Shown: one piece after another, positions 55,667 through 64,000 of the stretch
How positions within the stretch are numbered: position 1 is the stretch's first letter
Layout of the letters: every line of letters starts with the position of its first letter
NCBI RefSeq assembly: GCF_051175385.1
Contig: NZ_CP195106.1
Span: forward strand, 1,674,001 to 1,738,000
DNA length: 64,000 bases
From: Tundrisphaera lichenicola
GTDB taxonomy: Bacteria > Planctomycetota > Planctomycetia > Isosphaerales > Isosphaeraceae
Direction: 5' to 3'
Position numbers and translations under genes: made by a program
The notes under the pieces: generated by a model
Databases searched by the model: none
Seen by the model: the letters and a program-made list of their open reading frames with translations, nothing else
Told to the model about the DNA's origin: nothing

Positions 55667-55766
55667 GAGGAGAGACGGCGTTCAAGGTCTCCAAATAGTA
55701 CACCAGCGGGACGACGACGAGGGGAGGCGATTCCGATTTGACCAAGAATTTGCGAACCAAATAGAC

Positions 55767-55801
55767 AACGCCCGGCCCTCCTTGCGGGAGGGCCGGGCGT
55801 T
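55767..55801 (-). terminator. rho-independent terminator after fusA
   Basis: A perfect 15-bp GC-rich stem AACGCCCGGCCCTCC (55767-55781) with GGAGGGCCGGGCGTT (55787-55801), 5-nt loop, 29 nt past the fusA stop. On the minus strand it is followed by GTCTATTTGG, a weak U-tract. Confidence 0.85.
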
Positions 55802-55829
55802 GAGGATCGATTCGATCGGTTCGAAGACG

Positions 55830-57911
55830 TCAGGCCTTGGCCTTTTCGAGCTGGACCTTCTTGACGATGTCTTCCTGGAATCGGGCGGGCAGTTTCTGGT
55901 ACTTGAGGAACTCCATGCTGAAGCTCCCCTTGCCCTGGGTCATGCTCCGGAGGTCATTCGAGTAGCCGAACATCTCGGAGAGAGGCACTTCGGCCATGAT
56001 CACCGAGAATTGCCCGCGCCCTTCGGTGCCCAGGATCACGCCTCGCTTCGAAGAGATCGCCCCGGTCACCGGCCCCTGGAACTCGGTGGGGACCTCGACT
56101 TCGACCTTCATGATCGGTTCGAGGAGGACCGGGTCGGCCTTGCGGAACGTCTCGCGGAAGCAGTCGCGGGCACAAATCTGGAAAGCCATGTCCGACGAGT
56201 CAACGTCGTGGTACGAGCCGTCCTGGAGGATCATCTTGACACCCAGCACCTCGAAGCCGGCGACCGGTCCCTTGTGCAGCGAGTCGCGGAAACCCTTCTC
56301 GACCGAGGGGATGTATTCGGACGGGATGCGCCCTCCGGTGACCTCGTTCTCGAAGATGAACGGCTCGGGAGAATCCTCGGGCATCGGCTCCAGGATGCCC
56401 TTGATGTGGGCATACTGGCCCGATCCGCCGGTCTGCTTCCGGTGCTTGTAATCGAACGAGGTGGCCTTGGTGGGCGCCTCTCGATAGCTCACCTTGGGCA
56501 TCCCGACGGTGCAGTCGACCTTGTACTCGCGGCGGATCCGCTCGACGTAGATCTCCAGGTGAAGTTCACCCATCCCGGAAATGATCGTCTCGCTGGTCTC
56601 CTTGTCCACGTGGACCCGGAAGGTCGGGTCTTCCCGCATGAACCGGTTCAGGGCCTTCGAAAGCTTATCCTGATCGCCCCGCTTGTTCGGCGAGACGGCC
56701 AGGTCGATCACGGGCTCTGCGGCGTAGATGCTCTCCAGGGAGTAATTCGTCCCCTCGTCGCAATACGTATCGCCGGTGGCACACTCGATCCCCATGACGG
56801 CGACGATGTCGCCGGCCCCGGCGAAGTCGATATCTTCCTTCTCGTCCGCGTGAACGCGGAGGATTCGGCTGATCCGGGCCTTCTTCCGCTGGCGTGAATT
56901 CCAGTAGAACTGCCCCTTCTTGAGCGTCCCCTGGTAGATCCGCATGTAGGTGACCTGTCCGAAGGCCTCCTCGACGAGCTTGAACGCCATGGCGACCATC
57001 GGCTTTTCGGGGTCGGCGGCGAGGGGGACCTCGGCCATCCCATCATCGTTGTCTTTGGCGTGGATCTCGCGATCCAGCGGGCTGGGCAGGTACGCGTTCA
57101 CGGCATCCAGGAGGAGCTGCACGCCCTTATTCTTGTAGGCCGAGCCGACCAGGACCGGGCAGATCTGCTGGGCGATCGTGGCCTCGCGGAGAGTGGAGTG
57201 GATCAGGTCGAGCGGGACCTCCTGCTCTTCGAGGAGCAGTTCCATGATCCGATCCGAGACCAACGAGAGGGCTTCGAGCATGCCCTGGCGGGCGCGATCG
57301 GAGGCCTCGACGAATTCGGCCGGGATCGGCTCGCGACGGACGGTCAGGCCCTTGTCCCCTTCGAAGTAGACGGCCTCGCGATTGATCAGGTCGATCACGC
57401 CGCCGAAATCGGCCTCGCCCCCGATCGGGAGCTGGATCGGGACCGTGGTCAGGCCCAGCTTGCTCTCCAACTGGGAGATGACGTTCTGCGGGTTCGCGCC
57501 GGTCCGGTCCATCTTGTTGATGAAGGCCAGGCGCGGGACGCGGTATCGCTTCATCTGTCGGTCGACCGTGATCGACTGCGACTGCACGCCGGCCACCGCG
57601 CAAAGGACCAGGACCGCACCGTCGAGGACGCGGAGCGACCGCTCAACCTCGACGGTGAAGTCGACGTGCCCCGGGGTATCGATGATGTTGATCTTCTTGT
57701 CGAGCCACTGGACGGTCGTCGCGGCCGACGTGATCGTGATGCCGCGCTCCTTCTCCAGCTCCATGTGGTCCATCTTCGCGCCTTCGCCCCGGACCTCCTT
57801 GATCGAGTGGCTCTTGCCCGAATAGAACAGGACACGCTCGGTCAGCGTGGTCTTGCCCGAGTCGATATGGGCCGAGATGCCGATGTTGCGGACGTTCTCG
57901 AGGTTTTCCAT
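55830..57911 (-). CDS. fusA: elongation factor G, EFG1-like (probable spdEFG1)
   Basis: 693 aa translocase. G1 AHIDSGKT, G2 with ERGITITSAATT, G3 DTPGH, G4 NKMD, then domains II-V (GGSGQYAH in domain IV region, GELHLEIYVERIRREY in domain III). AHIDSGKT rather than AHIDAGKT, and the insert SHSIKEVRGEGAKMDHMELE, resemble mitochondrial EFG1 and the spirochaete/planctomycete spdEFG1 form. It stands alone, not in an str operon with rpsL-rpsG-tuf; a paralogue may exist elsewhere. Confidence 0.93.
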   Translation of the reverse strand: MENLENVRNIGISAHIDSGKTTLTERVLFYSGKSHSIKEVRGEGAKMDHMELEKERGITITSAATTVQWLDKKINIIDTPGHVDFTVEVERSLRVLDGAVLVLCAVAGVQSQSITVDRQMKRYRVPRLAFINKMDRTGANPQNVISQLESKLGLTTVPIQLPIGGEADFGGVIDLINREAVYFEGDKGLTVRREPIPAEFVEASDRARQGMLEALSLVSDRIMELLLEEQEVPLDLIHSTLREATIAQQICPVLVGSAYKNKGVQLLLDAVNAYLPSPLDREIHAKDNDDGMAEVPLAADPEKPMVAMAFKLVEEAFGQVTYMRIYQGTLKKGQFYWNSRQRKKARISRILRVHADEKEDIDFAGAGDIVAVMGIECATGDTYCDEGTNYSLESIYAAEPVIDLAVSPNKRGDQDKLSKALNRFMREDPTFRVHVDKETSETIISGMGELHLEIYVERIRREYKVDCTVGMPKVSYREAPTKATSFDYKHRKQTGGSGQYAHIKGILEPMPEDSPEPFIFENEVTGGRIPSEYIPSVEKGFRDSLHKGPVAGFEVLGVKMILQDGSYHDVDSSDMAFQICARDCFRETFRKADPVLLEPIMKVEVEVPTEFQGPVTGAISSKRGVILGTEGRGQFSVIMAEVPLSEMFGYSNDLRSMTQGKGSFSMEFLKYQKLPARFQEDIVKKVQLEKAKA

Positions 57912-58501
57912 GAGCGGTAGCGTCTAATTCGAAGGGCGGTAATGGCCCCTCGTCCCAAGATCAGCCGAATTTCGCCAGGCTGGGGGTGGCTCGACCCATC
58001 CAACCGGGAGGGGCCGAAAAGGATAGTGGACGGAAGGCTCGAAGACGGGATCGAGTCCCGATCCCGTTTGGGTGGGTACGGACCGAGACCCGACGTCGTC
58101 GGGGGAAGTCATCCCGAACTCTTCCGAGGTCTCCGGACCATCATGATATCGGTCCGGTCTCGTGGGTCAAGTCCGACTCGGGTCAGACCGGTCACTAAAA
58201 ATACGATAATCAGGGCTTTCTGTTCACCCCAATCTGTTGATCGGGCGATTTTCCCGGCATTTGTAGGGGGATGGCGAAATTGCCGACATTTCGGGGCGAG
58301 GAACTATTTCCGAATTTTCGGGTCCAAGATCAGGACCGTGCGCTCGAATAGGTCGTCGAGTCGTTCGATCGTGAATTGTACACACAATCCCGATAATGGG
58401 GATTTGACATCCATGGACGGTCGCATTACGATCTCCACGACAAATGTCAGAAAAGCGAACTGTGCGACGGATTGATCGCTCGATAGGGGGGTGAGGGACT
58501 G
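57912..58501. other. 590-nt divergent intergenic region (fusA / S26-like gene)
   Basis: No credible gene. It has the fusA leader on the minus strand and the promoter of the S26-like gene on the plus strand. Locally AT-rich around 58180-58330. Confidence 0.55.
58404..58432 (+). promoter_or_regulatory. candidate sigma-70 promoter of the S26-like gene
   Basis: TTGACA (58404-58409), a 17-nt spacer and TACGAT (58427-58432), 70 nt before the ATG at 58502. Confidence 0.55.
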
Positions 58502-59236
58502 ATGGATCCGACGACGATGCCATCGCCGGTGATGCCGAAACTCCTGATACCCGGATATCCCCAATGGTCCTGGCGCCAGCGCGAGCGGGGTGTCTTGCTC
58601 TTTCTATCCTACGCTTCGGCCCTGGTCGTGGGAATCGACGCGTGGGGGACGCTGCTTGGCCTGATCCTGATCGCCTTCGCCTTCGCGACTCATGCCTACT
58701 CGGCCGCCGACGCGATCCGCCAGCATGCTTTCCCGGGTTTCGGGAGAGTTGTCCCGTCCGTGACGGCCTCGGCCGGCCTGGGGGCATTCTGCTATGCACC
58801 CGCCCTGGCGATGGCCTCGGCCTTGGCCTGGCCGATCGTACCCGAGGAACGCTCTCGCGAAGGCTTCCTGATCAATCTCTGGGCTTACGCCCGCCAGGAA
58901 CCTCAACCCGGGGAAACGGTCTGGCTCCGCCCTTCGAAAGGAACTCGTCCCAAGATGGCTCGGATCGTCGCCGGGCCTGGACAGAGGGTGGAATGGTCGA
59001 ATCGGGTCTTGCGGGTCGATGGCAGTCCGGTCGATGGGTCGAGATTCTCGACGATCGATTCGCCCTGGGAAATGAAGATGGAAATCCCTCCGGATTACAT
59101 CCTGGTGAGTCTGGGGATGCAACCTCTTAACAGCCCCCCGGTCCCGGGAAATTGGGAGATCATACATCGGGGGGAGGTCCGAGGGCGGGCCTGGGCCAGG
59201 TCCTATCCATTCTGGAAGCGCGGTCTCTTGCGCTGA
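58502..59236 (+). CDS. signal-peptidase-I-like membrane protein lacking catalytic residues
   Basis: 244 aa. Two TM segments or hairpins at about 29-70 and 82-112, then an S26-type beta domain: GETVWLRPSKG and RIVAGPGQRVEWSNRVLRVDG, matching the region after the catalytic Lys in LepB, and a C-terminal GEVRGRAWARSYPF like the LepB tail. The Ser box (GxSMxP) is absent and the Lys of KRVVGxPGD is replaced (MARIVAGPG). Probably a non-catalytic S26 relative. Start ATG 58502 with GAGGGA upstream. Confidence 0.72.
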   Translation: MDPTTMPSPVMPKLLIPGYPQWSWRQRERGVLLFLSYASALVVGIDAWGTLLGLILIAFAFATHAYSAADAIRQHAFPGFGRVVPSVTASAGLGAFCYAPALAMASALAWPIVPEERSREGFLINLWAYARQEPQPGETVWLRPSKGTRPKMARIVAGPGQRVEWSNRVLRVDGSPVDGSRFSTIDSPWEMKMEIPPDYILVSLGMQPLNSPPVPGNWEIIHRGEVRGRAWARSYPFWKRGLLR

Positions 59237-59441
59237 CTCTTCAGAATTCTCCAAGATCGAGATTCTGATCGGTCCGGAAGGATTGGCTCGCGACATCGCC
59301 TTCATCTCATGCTACGATCTGAAATCTGGAGAGCCGTGATAAGGCGGGAAACCGCCAGTCGAGGGTCGTGGGCTCGAGGTCCCGAAATCCTTTCGGTTCC
59401 CCCATCCTCCCTTGTCGACGGCCCCGGCCAGGACGCGGTTC

Positions 59442-59951
59442 ATGGAGCGACTTTGGGCCCCCTGGCGAGCCCAGTATATCAAGGATGCCTCGGGACGAGG
59501 GCCTTCGGCCGATGACGGCTGTTTCCTCTGTCGAGGCCTGGCTGCGGACCAGACTCTCGATCGAGCCAACCTCCTGGCCTGGCGAGGTCCTCATTCGGCG
59601 GTCTTTTTGAACCGATACCCTTACAACAATGGCCACCTGTTGGTGGCTCCGTTGGTCCATAAAGGGGCTCTCGGTGAACTCTCCGGTCCCGAACTCGCGG
59701 AGCCAATCGAGACGGTCCGGCGATTGATCGGCATTCTCGACCGGATGTTGCGTCCCGAAGGTTATAATGTCGGCTTGAATCTGGGAAAGTCGGCCGGAGC
59801 CGGACTTCCCGGACACCTTCACTGGCATGTGGTCCCTCGATGGGATGGCGACACCAATTTCATGCCGGTGCTCGGACAGACCAAGGTGATCGTCGAAAGT
59901 CTCGACGAATTTTATGACCGGCTCGCGCTGGAACTGGCCCTCCCGGACTGA
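59442..59951 (+). CDS. HIT-family hydrolase/nucleotidyltransferase
   Basis: 169 aa from ATG 59442 (AGGA 8 nt upstream). N-terminal MERLWAPWR..YI, Cys pair CFLC, and the HIT motif HLHWHVVPRW with the three His. This group includes AP4A phosphorylases/hydrolases and ADP-hydrolysing HIT enzymes; the start motif ERLWAPWR matches the AP4A-type bacterial and Mycobacterium family. Upstream of the PIN-TRAM gene by 94 nt. Confidence 0.9.
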   Translation: MERLWAPWRAQYIKDASGRGPSADDGCFLCRGLAADQTLDRANLLAWRGPHSAVFLNRYPYNNGHLLVAPLVHKGALGELSGPELAEPIETVRRLIGILDRMLRPEGYNVGLNLGKSAGAGLPGHLHWHVVPRWDGDTNFMPVLGQTKVIVESLDEFYDRLALELALPD

Positions 59952-60045
59952 CGCAGGGCTTACCAACCGATCATCAGCCTCGATCCTTTATCTCGGTCGA
60001 TCCTTCCCCGGTTAGAACCGGAATTGTTGGTGAGGTCTCGAATTC

Positions 60046-61137
60046 ATGCTGCTGAATATCATCCGAGCCATCTTCGTCCTGGTCGTGGGCGGCCTCGGCG
60101 TGAGGCTCGCCCAGGCGACCGAGGGTTCCTTCAACTGGGTCTTGCTGTTCGGGGGCGTCCTCGCCGCCGCGATCCTGGTCCTCATCGTCGATATCTTCAC
60201 TCCTCATAAACGAATTCAAACGATCTCGGCCATCTATTTCGGGCTGATCGTCGGCCTCATCCTCAGCAACCTGGTCCAGAGTGCGATCGAGCCCACGCTC
60301 ACGGTCTTCCTGGCGTCCGTCCCGACCCAGCGGGCAGTGCATGGGCTGGTCACGGTCCTGATCTGCTACGCTTGCATCAGCACTCTCCTCCAGACCAAGG
60401 ATGATTTTCGATTCATCATCCCTTACATGGAATTTTCGAAGGAAGTGAAGGGCACACGTCCGCTGGTCCTCGATACGTCGGTCGTTATCGACGGTCGGAT
60501 TGCCGACGTGGCGGAGACGCGAGTCATCGATCAGCCCTTGATCGTCCCCCGATTCGTCCTCCAGGAACTTCAGGGGATCGCCGATAGCTCGGACAAGCTC
60601 CGGAGGAATCGGGGTCGTCGGGGCCTCGACATTCTCAACAAACTCCAGAAGTCGACGGGCGTTGAGGTGAAAATCTACGACGCCGAGATTCCCGAGTTGG
60701 CGGGAGTTCGCGAGGTAGACCAGAAGCTAGTGGTCCTCGCCAAGCATCTCGGCGGTCGGGTCGTGACCAACGATTACAACCTCAACAAGATCGCCCGCCT
60801 CCAGGGAGTCGAGGTCATCAACCTGAATGACCTCGCCAATGCGTTGAAGCCGATCGTCCTGCCCGGCGAAACCCTGATGGTGAAGATCCTCAAGCGAGGC
60901 GAAGAGCCCGGTCAGGGTGTGGGTTACCTGGACGACGGGACCATGGTGGTCACCGAGCATGGGCAGCAACATCTGGGCGAGATGGTCCGCCTGACGGTCA
61001 CCAGCGTCCTCCAGACCAGCGCCGGTCGGATGATTTTCGGGCGGGTCGACCACCCGGGAGCCCTGGGTCGGCCTTCCACCAACACGCCTCCCCCGGGCCC
61101 GCCCCTGGGACCTCAGTCCGACCGCCCTCGTCCTTGA
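60046..61137 (+). CDS. YacL-like membrane PIN-TRAM protein
   Basis: 363 aa. Four TM segments (about residues 5-22, 29-50, 62-82, 98-114), then a PIN nuclease domain (LVLDTSVVIDGRIADV, FVLQELQGIADSSD, RGLDILNKL, TNDYNLNKIA, with acidic residues at the usual sites), then a TRAM RNA-binding domain (PGETLMVKILKRG, GVGYLDDGTMVVTE) and a Pro-rich tail. Membrane-tethered ribonuclease, likely acting on RNA. Confidence 0.92.
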   Translation: MLLNIIRAIFVLVVGGLGVRLAQATEGSFNWVLLFGGVLAAAILVLIVDIFTPHKRIQTISAIYFGLIVGLILSNLVQSAIEPTLTVFLASVPTQRAVHGLVTVLICYACISTLLQTKDDFRFIIPYMEFSKEVKGTRPLVLDTSVVIDGRIADVAETRVIDQPLIVPRFVLQELQGIADSSDKLRRNRGRRGLDILNKLQKSTGVEVKIYDAEIPELAGVREVDQKLVVLAKHLGGRVVTNDYNLNKIARLQGVEVINLNDLANALKPIVLPGETLMVKILKRGEEPGQGVGYLDDGTMVVTEHGQQHLGEMVRLTVTSVLQTSAGRMIFGRVDHPGALGRPSTNTPPPGPPLGPQSDRPRP

Positions 61138-61216
61138 GATTCGCGGAGTTCACTCGATCGCCAGTTAAGAAAGAGTTCTCGAAGGCGCCCGACACGCCTA
61201 TCGGAGCGATCAGGTC

Positions 61217-62338
61217 ATGTCCCCCCGAGGAAAGGTCTGGCTGATTGGCCTGAGCCTGCTGGCCGGACTGGGGGTAATCGCCGCCGGGTATTCAACCTCT
61301 CGAGATTTGCTCGTTCCAGCGGCCTTGATCGCTCTCGGCCTGATCGCTCTCGGATCCGAGGTTGCGAACTTACGATCGATCGCAAAACAGCCCATGCGTT
61401 CGGAGCCTCCTCCTGGGGCACTTCCCGCCGATGGGGTCGTCGAACGGGCTCCGATGTCGTGGGTCGAGGGGATCCCGCTGGTGGAAGACCCCCAATGGCG
61501 TCGTTTCGTCCGACTTGAGCCGGGGTCTCCCTCCCTCATCCACCAGGAACCTTTACGGGCCGAAAATCCGACGATGCTCGGGAAAGTGGCGTTGATCTCG
61601 GTTTTCGTCGGTCTCGACGGTAACTCCTGGTCTGGAGAGGAGATCGACCAGGCTCACCGCTCGCTGATCAACGCCGGATCCTGGATCGAACGTGAAGCCC
61701 ATCGATGGAATGCGCTCGTCAATATTGCCATCGCAGACACCTTCTTTTTGATGGATGACCAGGCCGAGGAGCCGGTCGAGGTGGACTTCTTGCCCGAAGG
61801 TGACGATGTCGGTCCGATGGAAGCGAATGCCTCGGCCAAGGCCTTCGCTGCCGCGAGTCGAGCGGCGGCAAGTTTGGGTTTCACCGATGTGGTCGGACTC
61901 TTTCGCGAGATTAATCCGAGAATCGAGTCGGACGCGAAGGTCTGGTTGTTCCACCTTCGGAGGAGAGGCCGGTCTCATGCCATCCCGGCAGCCGAAGGAG
62001 ATATTTCCGGGGTAGGGCTCGCGATCTGCTATTCACGAGAGTCCAGCTTCCCCGAACCCTTGGACGGTCGCGGACGAGTCGATCCGACCACGGTCGCCCA
62101 CGAACTACTCCATCTTTTCGGGGCCACCGACAAGTACGGCTCTTCGTTGTCGAGCTATCCCACGAACGCGGTGGGTCACCGAGACGTCATGCGACTGTCC
62201 TACGACGCACTAGGACGGATGACGATCGACTCGATGACGGCTTCGGAAATCGGTTGGCGATCAAGTTCCGGAATCAATCCTACCCATCAAAAAAAACCGC
62301 CCGGACCACGAAGGTCCGGGCGGTTCGGGTTAACTTGA
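61217..62338 (+). CDS. membrane-anchored HELLH metallopeptidase-like protein
   Basis: 373 aa. Two N-terminal TMs (about 8-26 and 31-48), a polar domain (about 95-240) without recognised family, then a C-terminal zinc-protease-like block: TVAHELLHLFGATDKYG, where HELLH could bind zinc, followed by VMRLSYDALGRMT and SEIGW, as in metzincin/lipoprotein-type peptidases with a Met-turn. Activity not proven. A strong hairpin (62295-62325) lies within the last codons. Confidence 0.7.
   Translation: MSPRGKVWLIGLSLLAGLGVIAAGYSTSRDLLVPAALIALGLIALGSEVANLRSIAKQPMRSEPPPGALPADGVVERAPMSWVEGIPLVEDPQWRRFVRLEPGSPSLIHQEPLRAENPTMLGKVALISVFVGLDGNSWSGEEIDQAHRSLINAGSWIEREAHRWNALVNIAIADTFFLMDDQAEEPVEVDFLPEGDDVGPMEANASAKAFAAASRAAASLGFTDVVGLFREINPRIESDAKVWLFHLRRRGRSHAIPAAEGDISGVGLAICYSRESSFPEPLDGRGRVDPTTVAHELLHLFGATDKYGSSLSSYPTNAVGHRDVMRLSYDALGRMTIDSMTASEIGWRSSSGINPTHQKKPPGPRRSGRFGLT
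62295..62325 (-). terminator. terminator inside the 3' end of the metallopeptidase-like gene
   Basis: AACCGCCCGGACC (62295-62307), loop ACGAA, GGTCCGGGCGGTT (62313-62325), a perfect 13-bp stem. The minus strand continues with TTTTTT, so it ends the small minus-strand gene; it may also stop + strand transcripts. Confidence 0.8.
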
Positions 62339-62363
62339 AATGGGTGAAAACAATCGGTCCGAT

Positions 62364-62606
62364 TCAATTCGCCTCGACCGACAGATCGGTCCTGGCGAGG
62401 TTGTTGGCCGTGTTGGCCGCGTCCGAAGCGCGGCGGGCGTCGGCGTACTTGGCCAGGGGAGCAGAATGCGACCCATCGCCGTAGACGCCGATCACCGTAT
62501 GAAGGCCATGCAACACGCCCGTCTCGGCCCGCTGGAACAACCCGGACCTGATCAGCGAGGCGAGGTTACGCTGCCAGAGTTGGGTCTCGGCCAATTTCGT
62601 CTGCAT
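62364..62606 (-). CDS. small hypothetical protein
   Basis: 80 aa from ATG 62606, with AGGGG 7 nt upstream. No hydrophobic segment. Contains LAKYADARRASDAANTANNLA, an Ala-rich helix, and no known family motif. Followed by a strong terminator, which supports it being a real gene. Function unknown. Confidence 0.62.
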   Translation of the reverse strand: MQTKLAETQLWQRNLASLIRSGLFQRAETGVLHGLHTVIGVYGDGSHSAPLAKYADARRASDAANTANNLARTDLSVEAN

Positions 62607-63129
62607 GGCTTGCCCCTAAGTCAGGTGTGGATGGACCTTCCCATGGCCAATAGAGCGTCGGACCAAGCCGATCACTCTCCCTCAATTCTAAACGTCGAAA
62701 TCACCAAGATTGTTCTCTGCCCACTCATTTCTCGAGTCTGGATTTTGCCGACGGCTCGACCAAGACTTTCTCATTATTAGCGAACCTTCGGTAATCGGGT
62801 AGAGCCGTCGCGTGAAGTACACGTTCGCGTGATCGAATTGAATTGCCGAAAATAAATTTCGAAACTTGTTGAGAATGTTCCAAGTCCAGGAGGGATTCAA
62901 CTCTCGGAGCCAGTTTTACAGGATAACTCGCGTGGCGAAACTCGTGCCGTAATTCTGGTCTCCCATAAAAAATAAATCGCGACGAGTTTATTATTGGAAT
63001 CATCCAACACGGATCACCTGCTGTCGCCTCGATTCTTGAGGAATCTTGGAGTGATCCGGCTCGTGACCGTTGTGGATATCAGGAGCGATCCAAATCGATC
63101 GTGAGTGAAAATCGTGCAAAACTGAAGAA
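62607..63129. other. 523-nt AT-richer region without a gene
   Basis: Visibly lower GC between about 62700 and 63120. No CDS, tRNA or repeat recognised; probably the upstream region of the small minus-strand gene and the downstream sequence of the ROK gene. Confidence 0.5.
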
Positions 63130-64000
63130 TTATTGGGCGACCCCCTTCGGTTTCACGATTCGTGTTTCGGGATTAGAATTTCCATCCGTCTCGGAGCAAA
63201 TGAGATCGCGAGCCAGGGCGAGTGCTCCGTGGACGACCACATCCTCGCCGAGCTTGGCCGTCCTGATATCGAACGAGTCGAGGAACGGCGGAAACACTCT
63301 CCGGCGAGCCCAGTTCCGGATCGGGTCGAGCCAGAGGCGGTCCTCGATCAACGACACTCCACCACCCAGGATAATTCTTCGAGGGGCCAGGAGAGTCACC
63401 ACATGCCCGATGGCCGTCCCCAATCCGCGGGTGGCCTGCTCCAGGATCGTGCGTGCCGAGGGGTCCCCCTGCCGGGCCTGGGCTGCGATGAATTCGGCAT
63501 CGACCTCGGCTGGGTCTCGATCCCGAAATGCGGGGAGCTTCCGGGCGATTGATCCGATGGCCCAGCCGGAAGCCAGGTCTTCCAGTTGCCGAGGCTCCTC
63601 CTCACCGGACTCGATCCATAGATGTCCGATCTCCGCGGCTCCCATCCCTGAGCCTCGATAAATCCCACCATCCAGGATTAGCCCGCCCCCAATTCCACTG
63701 CCGATCGTGATATAGAAGATCGGAGAGAGGCCGACGCCCGCGCCGAAGCAAGATTCGCCCAGCCCGGCGGTATCCGCGTCGTTCTCGACCGCAACGAGGG
63801 GAATGCCGAGTTCCGATCGGGCCCATCCTCCCAGGTCGAAATCGTCCCACCCTCGGACTTGATGCGAACGGAGGATGGTCCCTCGGGTCGAATCCACCGG
63901 CCCACCGAACCCGATCCCGACCGCGTTGGGGAACTGGTCACAGACGTCGGTTCGTTGGAGAAGGGTCGGCAGTTCCTTCGCAATCTGATCCAGGATGCCT
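63130..64000 (-). CDS. ROK-family sugar kinase/regulator, N-terminus outside window
   Basis: The frame is open to the window edge, giving 290 residues. GIGFGGPVDS, then VENDADTAGLGE (catalytic Asp), ITIGSGIGGGLILDG and IILGGGVS are the ROK ATP/sugar motifs. The zinc motif usual in ROK proteins (GHxxx...CxCGxxGCxE) is missing: GHLWIES is followed by acidic residues with no Cys. Probably a glucokinase-like ROK kinase; without the N-terminus a ROK repressor cannot be excluded. Confidence 0.88.
   Translation of the reverse strand, partial: GILDQIAKELPTLLQRTDVCDQFPNAVGIGFGGPVDSTRGTILRSHQVRGWDDFDLGGWARSELGIPLVAVENDADTAGLGESCFGAGVGLSPIFYITIGSGIGGGLILDGGIYRGSGMGAAEIGHLWIESGEEEPRQLEDLASGWAIGSIARKLPAFRDRDPAEVDAEFIAAQARQGDPSARTILEQATRGLGTAIGHVVTLLAPRRIILGGGVSLIEDRLWLDPIRNWARRRVFPPFLDSFDIRTAKLGEDVVVHGALALARDLICSETDGNSNPETRIVKPKGVAQ

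Noticed and set aside
1..64000. tRNA, rRNA or CRISPR array
   Set aside because: No tRNA-like cloverleaf, ribosomal RNA sequence or regularly spaced repeat was noticed on either strand; a search with tRNAscan and a CRISPR finder would settle it.

Overview
The window is high-GC bacterial DNA that looks like a planctomycete chromosome, most likely from the Isosphaeraceae. The grounds are the planctomycete-type protein set (DUF1080, TIGR03067-like, Tat-exported, TPR and HEAT proteins), an EF-G with mitochondrial-EFG1-like motifs, hpnCDE squalene synthesis, and many TTG/GTG starts. Family placement is inference from these proteins; no rRNA is present.

Layout: 1-3562 is yicC(partial)-gmk-rpoZ-ftsK on the + strand. 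3608-8993 (-) holds an MFS exporter and a probable operon of AI-2E-family permease, SelW-like protein, SelD and a Tat-exported protein. 9185-14933 holds a HEAT-repeat protein (+) and, on -, mlaE-mlaF-mlaD, accA and a Ser/Thr kinase. 15359-19779 (+) is a four-gene MacA/LolD/FtsX-type ABC exporter. 19795-23077 (-) is hpnC-hpnD-hpnE. 23262-35950 holds a DUF1080 protein, a thioredoxin-trypsin fusion, der, small membrane proteins, a SurA/PpiD-like foldase, topA, a glutaredoxin and an OsmC protein. 35913-43718 holds a receiver-histidine kinase, a glucoamylase-like protein, queE, a TPR-peroxiredoxin and a GT39-like protein. 43798-51642 carries glcD, then a WD40 gene and an ISAzo13-type insertion sequence, then glcE-glcF and a small DUF4177-like gene. 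51629-55666 (-) is a nucleoside-salvage operon (upp, pyrimidine phosphorylase, nupC, punA). 55830-64000 holds fusA, a degenerate S26 protein, a HIT protein, a PIN-TRAM protein, a metallopeptidase-like protein, a small gene and a partial ROK kinase.

The strongest result is two adjacent genes with in-frame TGA codons that are best read as selenocysteine. The SelW/Rdx-like protein has a C-x-x-U motif, and a 7-8 bp stem-loop sits 14 nt after the UGA. SelD has U at the position of the catalytic Cys, and a 7-bp hairpin with a GGUCU loop sits 25 nt after the UGA. Ordinary gene calling would truncate SelD to a TTG start and would miss or decapitate the SelW-like gene. SelD makes selenophosphate, the precursor needed for its own Sec, so the pair forms a self-dependent selenium module; a Tat-exported protein follows 23 nt downstream.

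The second structured locus is the IS at about 46395-47701, with 20-bp inverted repeats and a transposase split by a -1 frame change at A6G4. One IS end now supplies the start codon and first codons of a membrane-anchored WD40 protein, and the inserted block lies between glcD and glcEF.
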